Assembly (NCBI GenBank): GCA_945787595.1
Contig: CALZJV010000436.1
Span: 1 to 8,926, forward strand
Source of the DNA: an uncultured Desulfobacterales bacterium
GTDB taxonomy: Bacteria; Desulfobacterota; Desulfobacteria; Desulfobacterales; JAFDCJ01
Direction of reading: 5' to 3'
Length of the DNA stretch: 8,926 bases
A model generated the notes under the pieces. That model was not told where the DNA came from and ran no database searches. It worked only from the letters and a program-made list of their open reading frames with translations. The position numbers and the translations under genes were made by a program. Positions 1 through 6,514 of the stretch are shown piece by piece; position 1 is the stretch's first letter, and every line of letters starts with the position of its first letter.

Positions 1-137
1 ACGGCAGTGGCGATTGCCGTATCCACGTCTTTTAAGTCTGATTTGGGGACGGTATCAACCACGCTGTTGTCGTAGGGGTTGATAACTTCTATAACTTCCG
101 GCTTGTCAATCCAGCCGGTTCCAACATGCATCTTCAT
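1..137 (-). CDS. Aldehyde dehydrogenase, N-terminal part (runs off the left edge)
   Basis: The minus strand from 137 reads 45 codons without a stop and continues beyond the window. The protein begins MKMHVGTGWIDKPEVIEVIN and continues with PYDNSVVDTVPKSDLKDVDT. The INPYDNSVVDTVP stretch followed by a DVDTAIATA helix is typical of the N-terminal strand of the NAD(P)-dependent aldehyde dehydrogenase superfamily, which oxidises aldehydes to acids in the cytoplasm. The start at 137 is preferred over the ATG at 131 because AAAAGGAG (148-155, minus) lies 10 bases before it. The catalytic Cys and Glu and the cofactor site are outside the window, so the substrate (lactaldehyde, glyceraldehyde, sulfolactaldehyde and others are all possible) cannot be told. 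It is transcribed away from the isomerase-TRAP cassette and separated from it by 1.4 kb, so a shared pathway is only a suggestion. Confidence 0.85.
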   Translation of the reverse strand, partial: MKMHVGTGWIDKPEVIEVINPYDNSVVDTVPKSDLKDVDTAIATA

Positions 138-838
138 GTTATGTTGTCTCCTTTTCACGGAATTTTTTTAATGGTACGAAAAATTAGAAAAAATATCGGT
201 TAACACAAGCTGTTAACATTTAGAATATAAGGTGTTTTAGATTGAAGTAAATTAGAAATCACCGCCTCCGGAAATATAGACATGGCAGCACCGACGCGTG
301 GGAAAAAGGGACATTCTATATTCAACATGTCAAGTGAAAAAATAAAGTTTTTTTAAATATATAAATTACAGTATGTTATGATGCTATCAAATTTTGGCAT
401 GCACGATTCCCTCAAGATATATCATCGATTTCGGCCTCTCCCTTTTCGGCGGACTTCCCAGCTCATTGTTACGTTTATCCGGCCTGTTATATTTTTTAAT
501 AAAGGCTTATCATTCCTTATCCAGCTATTGGAGTCCAAAGAGAGGCCCTGAATAGTCCCACTCGAGCAGGAGAATCCCAGGAGTCCTTTAAGAAATGGTT
601 GGCTAAACGTCCAGAAAAAGCCTCTTAGCGTTAAGATCTGGTAACCTATTTAAATGGTCTGAGGAAATTAAAGAAATGTTCCAATCAATCAAAATGATAA
701 ACCTCCCCAATTAGCCAAAAGCGGAAACACCCAACTTCCCGCTTAAATAACGGGACTTTCGACGTACTCAGAATAAAATATCCAGAACTTCAGCCTCTAA
801 CACCGGCAATAAAAAAGGCCATCAGATTTACTGGCGAC
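138..838. other. Gene-free AT-rich intergenic region left of the transposase relic
   Basis: This stretch of about 700 bases has no ORF that I can support on either strand. It starts with the upstream region of the aldehyde dehydrogenase, including the inverted repeat at 199-217. From about 540 to 877 one plus-strand frame gives readable stretches such as ESFKKWLAKRPEKAS and GTFDVLRIKYPELQP, but several stops interrupt it and I recognise no family. It may be decayed sequence accompanying the adjacent transposase relic. Confidence 0.6.
199..217. promoter_or_regulatory. Inverted repeat, candidate operator upstream of the aldehyde dehydrogenase
   Basis: GTTAACA (199-205), five spacer bases, then TGTTAAC (211-217) form a perfect 7-bp inverted repeat about 60 bases upstream of the dehydrogenase start, inside an AT-rich stretch. 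The 19-bp size and position fit the binding site of a dimeric repressor. No regulator gene is in the window, so the assignment is an inference from symmetry and location. Confidence 0.35.
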
Positions 839-873
839 CGTCCCTCTACTCCCCGCGTCCCTCTACTCCCCGC
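839..873. repeat. Perfect 17-bp tandem repeat, two copies
   Basis: The unit GTCCCTCTACTCCCCGC occurs at 840-856 and again at 857-873, with the preceding C at 839 also matching. The second copy covers the stop codon and last codons of the transposase relic read on the minus strand, so the relic's 3' end has been duplicated. Confidence 0.9.
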
Positions 874-1115
874 TTAGCCTGCACTTTTCAGGGTTAAAAA
901 CACGGTTGTAAGGACTCTGGGGTTCTTTAAGATCATATCCTTCATTATTTTCCAACTCTCTGCGGCCTATTGCCTTTGCACCCAGTTTGGCTTTGGTTTG
1001 CGTTACAAATTCTTTTTTTATCCTTATCAAATTTCAACAGGAATTCTCTTTTGTGACATCTATGGGTAATATGCCACACATAGCCTGGCAGATGATGTCT
1101 GTTTGCGCGAGCCAT
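863..1115 (-). pseudogene. Internally deleted, frameshifted REP-associated tyrosine (IS200-like, Transposase_17) transposase relic
   Basis: From the ATG at 1115 the minus strand reads MARANRHHLPGYVWHITHRC and then HKREFLLKFDKDKKR. This is the characteristic N-terminus of RAYT/TnpREP Y1 transposases, including the H-I-T-H-R-C strand. This frame closes at 945-947 after 56 codons. Shifting by one frame near the T7 run at 1013-1019 gives KKEFVTQTKAKLGAKAIGRR, ENNEGYDLKEP and SPYNRVFNPEKCRLSGE, ending in TAG at 863-865, which resembles the C-terminal tail of the same family. Intact members are roughly 200-300 residues. Here about 35 N-terminal residues join about 50 C-terminal residues, so the central part, with the HxH metal-binding motif and the catalytic tyrosine, is gone. 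The protein cannot be active. RAYTs are known to be associated with dispersed palindromic repeats, and such repeats occur elsewhere in this window. Confidence 0.8.
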
Positions 1116-1394
1116 TGATAATTAAATTCGCCTGGTTGAATAAATACCGCTCCCAATCTGATTTTCCTTAAAACCACTTTTTTGCTATCAAAAAGTTGGT
1201 TCTAAGGCCCTATGGAACCCCTTGCTTAGCATCTATTTCATTAATTTTCAATTAGTTAATTTGTTCCGACTTCCTATTTTTGAGAAGATATTATCATAGC
1301 GGATTGTCAGATCCGGACACGCATCAGCCGCTTTTTTATCAGAGAACCGAAAACTTTTTTGGCGACGGCTTTCTTTTCATTTTTTTTTCAGACG
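1116..1394. other. Intergenic region between the transposase relic and the isomerase leader
   Basis: No supported gene lies here. A weak terminator-like structure is visible: AGCGG at 1298-1302 can pair with CCGCT at 1328-1332, followed by a T run (1332-1337), with an inner TGTC/GACA pairing. TATTAT at 1289-1294 resembles a -10 box, but I see no convincing -35 at the right distance. The isomerase promoter is presumably within or just after this stretch. Confidence 0.4.
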
Positions 1395-1520
1395 ATGCCG
1401 GTTGAGATATCAGATTTTCAGTTGTTTTTTGATATGAGCTTTGGTAGCTATGTGATGCATGAGAACGTCTCCTTTAATTGGCGTTATTGGTTGATTGGTG
1501 AGTGGAATCTTTTTTTATAA
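1395..1520 (+). CDS. Possible 41-residue leader ORF directly upstream of the isomerase
   Basis: An ATG at 1395 opens 41 codons, beginning MPVEISDFQLFFDMSFGSYV and ending YWLIGEWNLFL, with TAA at 1518-1520. It is in the same frame as the isomerase and stops 12 bases before its ATG, immediately before the AAGGAG ribosome binding site (1521-1526). No good Shine-Dalgarno sequence precedes its own ATG, which follows a T-rich run. It matches no family I know. It could be a chance ORF or an upstream ORF coupling translation to the isomerase. Chance is the more likely explanation. Confidence 0.2.
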   Translation: MPVEISDFQLFFDMSFGSYVMHENVSFNWRYWLIGEWNLFL

Positions 1521-1532
1521 AAGGAGTAAAAT

Positions 1533-2876
1533 ATGGTTGGCAAGCTTACCATCGGCGTTGTGGCTTTAGCACGGTCAACTTTTGATGTACCGTATGCTGA
1601 ACAAGTTGCAAATACCGCGTGGGAAACACTGCAATGTCTCGATGTGAATATAGTAGGTTCCAAAGATCTCTTATTTGACGCTCCTGCAGTGGAATCCGCA
1701 ATATCAGCACTTCAAAAACAAACGCTTGACCTGTTATTGGTGATGCAGGTTACCTTCAGTGATGCGACGATGACGGTAAAATTGGCTGATTGTATTGATG
1801 CGCCGGTTTTGCTATGGTCTTTTCCGGAGCCTAGGTCCGGAGGAAGGCTGAGATTAAATTCCGTCTGTGGTATAAACCTAGCCGCTCATGCCCTGGCTCG
1901 CGCCGGGCAAACCTTTTCGTTTCTTCATCGCGATGCAGACGAAAAAGGAACCCTTCAAGTCATTCTGGATATCGCCAGGGCAGGCAACGTGAAAAGGAAA
2001 CTTGCCCAAACTCGAATCGGCGTAATCGGGCAGCACCCAGATGGATTTGATACATGTACCTACGACACTGAGTTGCTCAGCGAACTTTTCGGCGTATCGG
2101 TTGACTTCATGGAACTCCAGGAGCTCTTTAAAAAAGCAAAACGCATCCCTGCCGATGAAACAGATGAGGTTTACGCTCGAGTTCAAGCTGATCTCGGAAA
2201 TTTAAATGCACTGGCACAGGAACCGCTTCGAAAAAGCTTAAAGATCTATAGTGCTTTGCGGAGCCTCGCAGTCGAAAAGAAGTTCAATGGCTTGGCGGTT
2301 CGTTGTTGGCCTGAGATGTTCACCGAATTCGGTTGCGCTGCCTGCGGTCCAATGGCTATGATGAATCAAGAAATGATCCCCTGCGCCTGCGAAGCCGATG
2401 TATACGGAACTATCAGTACGCTTATGCTTCAAGGCCTGAACGACGCACCGGCATTCATGACCGATATGGTGGATTTTAATCCCAAAGATAATTCCGGTGT
2501 TTTTTGGCATTGCGGATTGGCGCCCCTGTCCATGGCAGATATCGAGGGGCCCATCAGAGCAACGATACACTCAAATCGAAAATTACCTTTGTTAAACGAA
2601 TTCTCCTTGAAACCGGGGAGAATTACCATTGCCCGCTTAAGCCAGAGTAAAAACGTTGCCCGGTTGGTTATTGGTAGCGGAGAAATGATACGCGCACCGA
2701 TGAGTTTTAGCGGAACCTCCGGTGTAGTTAGGTTTGACCGTCCTGTCGAAGAAGTGCTCGAGACCATAATCATGGAAGGATTAGAGCATCATGTTTCAAT
2801 GGCATACGGTGACTGTATTGAAAGCCTTAAAAAACTGGCGGGTATAATAGATATCCCCATTTTACATCTAGGTTGA
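1533..2876 (+). CDS. L-fucose/L-arabinose isomerase-superfamily protein (FucI-like sugar isomerase)
   Basis: This 447-residue cytoplasmic protein resembles the FucI/AraA aldose-ketose isomerase superfamily (COG2407-like). Members interconvert aldoses and ketoses through a divalent metal, usually Mn2+. The N-terminal half (about 1-160) has alternating strands and helices as in the Rossmann-like FucI N domain. The active-site half carries AVRCWPEMFTEFGCAACGP (E261), CEADVYGTISTLMLQG (E287, D289), DMVDFNPKDNSGVFWHCG (H326) and a C-terminal HHVSMAYGD (H419/H420). The conserved acidic residues and C-terminal His are plausible metal ligands, although I assign them by analogy only. At 447 residues it is shorter than E. 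coli FucI (about 590) and AraA (500), and fits the shorter 'fucose isomerase-like' relatives whose substrates are mostly unknown. The start is supported by AAAAGGAG eight bases upstream. It is followed on the same strand, after a 289-bp gap holding a palindromic element, by TRAP transporter genes, so its substrate may be related to the imported solute. Confidence 0.8.
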   Translation: MVGKLTIGVVALARSTFDVPYAEQVANTAWETLQCLDVNIVGSKDLLFDAPAVESAISALQKQTLDLLLVMQVTFSDATMTVKLADCIDAPVLLWSFPEPRSGGRLRLNSVCGINLAAHALARAGQTFSFLHRDADEKGTLQVILDIARAGNVKRKLAQTRIGVIGQHPDGFDTCTYDTELLSELFGVSVDFMELQELFKKAKRIPADETDEVYARVQADLGNLNALAQEPLRKSLKIYSALRSLAVEKKFNGLAVRCWPEMFTEFGCAACGPMAMMNQEMIPCACEADVYGTISTLMLQGLNDAPAFMTDMVDFNPKDNSGVFWHCGLAPLSMADIEGPIRATIHSNRKLPLLNEFSLKPGRITIARLSQSKNVARLVIGSGEMIRAPMSFSGTSGVVRFDRPVEEVLETIIMEGLEHHVSMAYGDCIESLKKLAGIIDIPILHLG

Positions 2877-2877
2877 G

Positions 2878-3006
2878 CGGTTCAGCGTTCACGGTTCAAA
2901 ACTTCAGAGGTTGATTTTTCTGCTACATTAACCGATGAAATCAATGGTAAAGGGAAAAGGCGCGATGGGATTAACCCTGAACCGGGAACCCTGAACCTCT
3001 GAACCC
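2878..3006. repeat. GGTTCA-rich palindromic element 1 (left of the TRAP genes)
   Basis: The left arm (2878-2913) contains CGGTTCAGCGTTCACGGTTC and TTCAGAGGTT. The right arm (2971-3006) contains the opposite orientation, AACCCTGAACC, GGAACCCTGAACC and TCTGAACCC. The two arms can pair across a core of about 57 bases. The arrangement resembles the element at 6170-6408 but the cores differ. It begins one base after the isomerase stop codon and could act as a transcript-end hairpin or a REP/BIME-like dispersed repeat. The remaining 3007-3165 before dctQ shows no gene and no convincing promoter. Confidence 0.65.
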
Positions 3007-3165
3007 GGACCGACCGAATGTCCGATTTAAGGGCAATATCGCGGTCTATAAAGCTCTACGGTCAATTTTATTTGATTAAAAACGAGGTCTGGAGTAGGAC
3101 GTCATTTTTTTCAGATCCACATATAAAAGTGCATTGACAGCGCTAAGATAAAGAGGGGTGAATGA

Positions 3166-3723
3166 ATGAATGCAATAGACGCAGTTGAGACCTGCCTTGG
3201 GAAATTCAATGAATTTGTCTTGGATTGGTTCACACGCATAGCCATGATCCTGGCAGCGATCATGACGGGCATGATTCTAATCCAGGTTTTTTTCAGGTAT
3301 TTCTTAAACCACTCCTTGCCGTGGCCGGAAGAACTCGCCAAATTTACCATGGTATGGATGACCTTTCTGGTGGCGCCCTATGCCTACCGCAAAGGACTCA
3401 ATGTAAATATGGAGCTGTTTGTCTCAAAGATCCCCAAGAGAATCCGGGGTATGCTGGAAATATTGCTTCATATATTAATCATTATCATGGCTTATTATTT
3501 GTTGAATGAGGGTCTGGGCATGGTAAAGCGAGGCATGCGAATTCGGGCAAGCAGCATCAATTTCAAAATAGGCTATGTCTACATGATTTTACCAGTCTCA
3601 TTTGGAATGATGATGATTGGAGGAGTAGAACGAGTTCTAAAAGAAGTAAAAGCGGTATTTTCTCCTTCTTCTGCGGATAAGGGTGAAACTCAATCCCCAG
3701 ACAAACCGGGTGATGCATTATAG
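3166..3723 (+). CDS. dctQ: TRAP transporter small membrane subunit (DctQ family)
   Basis: This 185-residue inner-membrane protein has four hydrophobic segments, at about 23-43, 58-73, 95-118 and 135-155, as expected for DctQ. The family signature is present between the first two segments: PWPEELAKFTMVWMTFLVAP (53-71), then the charged AYRKGLNVNMELF loop. DctQ partners DctM to form the membrane part of a tripartite ATP-independent periplasmic transporter, driven by an ion gradient. The start at 3166 follows AAGAGGGG (3151-3158). It sits in a GAAT repeat that also offers out-of-frame ATGs at 3162 and 3170, both of which reach stops quickly. The C-terminal tail is polar and rich in Ser, Pro and Lys. 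Its stop overlaps the ribosome binding site of the next gene, so the two are co-translated. Confidence 0.93.
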   Translation: MNAIDAVETCLGKFNEFVLDWFTRIAMILAAIMTGMILIQVFFRYFLNHSLPWPEELAKFTMVWMTFLVAPYAYRKGLNVNMELFVSKIPKRIRGMLEILLHILIIIMAYYLLNEGLGMVKRGMRIRASSINFKIGYVYMILPVSFGMMMIGGVERVLKEVKAVFSPSSADKGETQSPDKPGDAL

Positions 3724-3736
3724 GGGAGGCTGAGCA

Positions 3737-5026
3737 ATGGCACTAATGTTTTTCTGGTTTTTTTTAATCTCGATGGTAATCGGCTTGCCCATCGTATTTG
3801 GGATGTTGGTTGGTCCCGGCATGCAATTACTCATTGAAGGGAAAGTCAAGTTCCTAACCCTTTTAATGCAGCGGTTGTATAATGGAATTGACAGTTTTCC
3901 GCTAATGGCACTGCCGTTTTTTGTTTTAGCGGGAGAATTGATGAATCAAGGCGGCATTACCGGTAGCTTGGTTCGCTTTTCCCAGGCAATCATTGGGCAT
4001 CTCCGTGGTGGGTTGGCTCACGTCAATATTCTATCCAGTATTTTGTTTGCCGGGCTTTCCGGGTCCGCCGTAGCCGACACATCTGCATTGGGTGCGATGC
4101 TGATACCCGCCATGGAGAAAAACGGGTACACCAAACGGTTCGCCGCAGCGGTGACCGCGGCATCTTCTGTTATCGGTCCTATCATACCGCCCAGCGGCCT
4201 CATGATTCTTTACGCCTTTGTCATGAATGTGTCGGTGGGTGCACTTTTTGCCGCCGGTATCATACCGGGTCTTCTTGTGGGGATTAGTTTGATGGCCATA
4301 ACCGTGTATCTTGCTAAAAAAAGAGATTACCCTGTAGCAAGCCGTAGGGCAACGTTCAAGGAGTTTGTCGCTGCAACGCGTGCCGGGTTTCTACCATTGT
4401 TAACACCGATCATTATGTTGGGTGGCATATTAACCGGCGTTTTCACCCCGACTGAAGCCGCGGCAGTTGCAGTCGGATACGCACTCATTCTCACACTCTT
4501 CATCACACGGACACTTAAGTTCAAAGACTTGGGAAAAATTTTTAAAGCGACCGCCATCAATTCCGGGGTTATTCTATTATTGGTCGGAGCGGCAGTTGCT
4601 TTCTCATCTTTTGTAAGCCTTTCTCAAACACCGCAAGCGATAACAAAGGGATTTCTTACGATCAGCAGCAACAAGTACGTCGTACTTTTTTTGATAAATA
4701 TACTGTTACTGATTGTCGGAATGTTTTTAGATGCCGGTCCAGCAATCCTAATACTAGGACCCATTTTGGCGCCGGCAATGGTCAGCTTGGGAGTTCATCC
4801 TGTTCATTTTGCCATAATCATGTGCGTCAACGTCACCATCGGATTGGTAACCCCACCCATGGGATTGGTCCTGTTTGTGGCGTCATCATTAACCGGAGAT
4901 CGGGTTGAAAAAATTGCATTGGAAATGGCACCGTTTCTGCTTATGGAACTAGTGGTCATTTTACTGATCACCTTTGTGGAACCGCTGTCCATGACGATTC
5001 CGCGCTGGCTTGGCTTTATTCAGTAA
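3737..5026 (+). CDS. dctM: TRAP transporter large membrane subunit (DctM family)
   Basis: The 429-residue, strongly hydrophobic protein matches DctM in length and in about 12 membrane segments. Recognisable family blocks are FPLMALPFFVLAGELMN (54-70), GLSGSAVADTSALGAMLIPA (106-125), IGPIIPPSG (146-154), GGILTGVFTPTEAAAVAVGY (229-248), GMFLDAGPAILILGPILAP (328-346) and GLVTPPMGLVLFVASSLTG (369-387). DctM is the ion-coupled transport subunit that receives solute from the periplasmic receptor. The ribosome binding site GGGGAGG (3723-3729) starts at the last base of the dctQ stop codon, and only 13 bases separate the genes. The protein looks complete and undamaged. Confidence 0.96.
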   Translation: MALMFFWFFLISMVIGLPIVFGMLVGPGMQLLIEGKVKFLTLLMQRLYNGIDSFPLMALPFFVLAGELMNQGGITGSLVRFSQAIIGHLRGGLAHVNILSSILFAGLSGSAVADTSALGAMLIPAMEKNGYTKRFAAAVTAASSVIGPIIPPSGLMILYAFVMNVSVGALFAAGIIPGLLVGISLMAITVYLAKKRDYPVASRRATFKEFVAATRAGFLPLLTPIIMLGGILTGVFTPTEAAAVAVGYALILTLFITRTLKFKDLGKIFKATAINSGVILLLVGAAVAFSSFVSLSQTPQAITKGFLTISSNKYVVLFLINILLLIVGMFLDAGPAILILGPILAPAMVSLGVHPVHFAIIMCVNVTIGLVTPPMGLVLFVASSLTGDRVEKIALEMAPFLLMELVVILLITFVEPLSMTIPRWLGFIQ

Positions 5027-5091
5027 ATTGTAGAATCTCTAATTCGTAAAATTAACCATTTAACCACACATCTAAAGAAGGAGGAATTCTT

Positions 5092-6156
5092 ATGAAAAAC
5101 AAAAAGAGCACCAGATTTTGGATTGTAACGTTGGTTATGACGGCTTTTCTTATTGGCGGATTGGCTCAATCACCGACATTTGCCGCCGAATACACGATTA
5201 AAGTCGTATTTCTCGGCAATACGGAAGATGAAGACTATGATGGATCCATGGTTTTTAAAGATTTCTGCGAAAGCCGCTCAAATGGCGCCATTGAGGTTCA
5301 AATCTATCCCGGCGGCCAACTATGTGGTAATCCACGGGAGTGTCTGGAAGCATTACAAGCCGGGATTATTGAGGTCTATATGACCACACTCGGTGGTTTT
5401 GGGAACATGTTTCCAGAAATCCAGGTCTTGGACCTGCCCTACATGTTCGATGATGATCGGGTTGTCGAAACTGTTTTTGCCGGGCCATTTCTCAATGAAC
5501 TGCGCCAGGCCATTATTGGAAGAACCGGTCTGCGTCTGATGACCGTTACCAACACCGGTGGATGGCGAAACATCGCCAACACCAAAAAAGAGATTAAGTC
5601 TCCGAAAGATCTCAAGGGATTAAAACTTCGTACGATCAATTCGGAAGTACAAATCGAGTTGGTAAAATTGCTCGGAGCAAATCCGACACCCATTGCATGG
5701 CCGGAGTTATACACCTCACTAGCTACCGGCGTGGTTGATGGGTCTAAAAACGGCATTACCGATATCGTTGGGATGAAATTTCATGAACATATCAAATACA
5801 TCACCCTTGATGGACATGCATATATGGCGGCCTTGTGGCTCATGAATAATGATTTTTTCCTGTCGCTTCCAAAAGATATGAGAAAAATTGTTGCAGACGG
5901 TTTTGACAATCTTAAAAATGTCACCACGGCTTTCCCGAAACGTCGCCAGATTGAAGCTTATGAGGCCTTTAAAAAGGCCGGAGGAAAGATTTACGTGCCA
6001 ACACCCGATGAAAAAATGCAATTTATTACAGCTGCCAAACCCCTAAAAGAGTGGTATGCAAAAAAATTCGGCAAGGAATGGTTGGACAAACTGGAAGCAG
6101 CCATTAAGCAGGCCAAAATGGATCTTGACAAACGATACGCGCAAGAGCTGAACTAA
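5092..6156 (+). CDS. dctP: TRAP transporter periplasmic solute-binding receptor (DctP family)
   Basis: This 354-residue secreted receptor starts with a clear Sec signal peptide: MKNKKSTRF, a hydrophobic core at about 10-24, then SPTFAA before EYTIKV, with cleavage likely near residue 31-32. The mature part follows the DctP plan: IEVQIYPGGQLCGNPRECLE (67-86), VLDLPYMFDDD (112-122), GGWRNIAN (156-163), SPKDLKGLKLRT (170-181) and ELYTSLATGVVDGSKNGITD (205-224). R180 corresponds to the conserved receptor arginine that usually salt-bridges the carboxylate of the ligand, and R159 is a second candidate. This favours an acidic solute, such as a sugar acid, keto acid or similar anion, although TRAP receptors for neutral ligands exist. 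AAGGAGG at 5078-5084 supports the start. It follows dctM by 65 bases on the same strand, and the QMP order places the receptor last in the likely operon. Confidence 0.96.
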   Translation: MKNKKSTRFWIVTLVMTAFLIGGLAQSPTFAAEYTIKVVFLGNTEDEDYDGSMVFKDFCESRSNGAIEVQIYPGGQLCGNPRECLEALQAGIIEVYMTTLGGFGNMFPEIQVLDLPYMFDDDRVVETVFAGPFLNELRQAIIGRTGLRLMTVTNTGGWRNIANTKKEIKSPKDLKGLKLRTINSEVQIELVKLLGANPTPIAWPELYTSLATGVVDGSKNGITDIVGMKFHEHIKYITLDGHAYMAALWLMNNDFFLSLPKDMRKIVADGFDNLKNVTTAFPKRRQIEAYEAFKKAGGKIYVPTPDEKMQFITAAKPLKEWYAKKFGKEWLDKLEAAIKQAKMDLDKRYAQELN

Positions 6157-6169
6157 ACAAATCTTGTAT

Positions 6170-6408
6170 CCGTTCACAGGTTAAAAGGTTCAGGGGTTCA
6201 AAGGTTATATTCCCATCACCATGCGGCATTATGTAAATGTTTTGGACGGGAAAACCGACTGCTTCCACATACCTAAAAGTCCGGAATATGGCACCTGGCA
6301 ATGATGTGGCAAAACCCGAATTTCTTACGCGGATTTCGGGGACTAAAATTTCAGTCTTTTCCCTGAACCTCTGAACCCTGAACCTTGCACCTCTGAACCC
6401 GTGAACGG
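6170..6408. repeat. GGTTCA-rich element 2 with terminal inverted repeats (right of the TRAP genes)
   Basis: The element has near-perfect terminal inverted repeats: CCGTTCACAGGTT at 6170-6182 and AACCCGTGAACGG at 6396-6408, with one mismatch when paired. Inside the ends are more GGTTCA motifs on the left (6187-6205) and reverse-oriented TGAACC motifs on the right (about 6362-6399). The core of about 150 bases contains a CCCGAA (6315-6320)/TTCGGG (6335-6340) hairpin and no supported gene. Its structure suggests a non-autonomous MITE- or BIME-like element. It fills most of the gap between the convergent dctP and GH31 genes. The remaining 6409-6514 shows nothing recognisable, and no classical terminator with a T tract is evident. 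Confidence 0.65.
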
Positions 6409-6514
6409 TTACGAAATTATTAGTCATTTGGCGACCAACGAGGACTTGCGTTTGCTAAATAACCGGATACGGGTTAGTTTCACACGAGTTGTAGAAATTC
6501 CGAGACGTCTGGAA

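Noticed and set aside
839..873. CRISPR-like repeat
   Set aside because: Two directly abutting 17-bp copies without spacers are a simple tandem duplication, and no cas genes are present.
542..877. Plus-strand frame with protein-like stretches such as ESFKKWLAKRPEKAS and LRIKYPELQPLTPAIKKAI
   Set aside because: Several stop codons interrupt it, it has no start or ribosome binding site, it resembles no family I know, and its end runs antisense over the transposase relic.
1298..1337. Intrinsic terminator or attenuator before the isomerase
   Set aside because: The stem is only 5 bp with a 25-base loop, too weak to call as a separate feature despite the T run.
6104..6427. Minus-strand 107-codon ORF antisense to the end of dctP
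   Set aside because: It is produced by reading through the GGTTCA repeat element and the dctP 3' end; it has no ribosome binding site and a composition that reflects the repeats.
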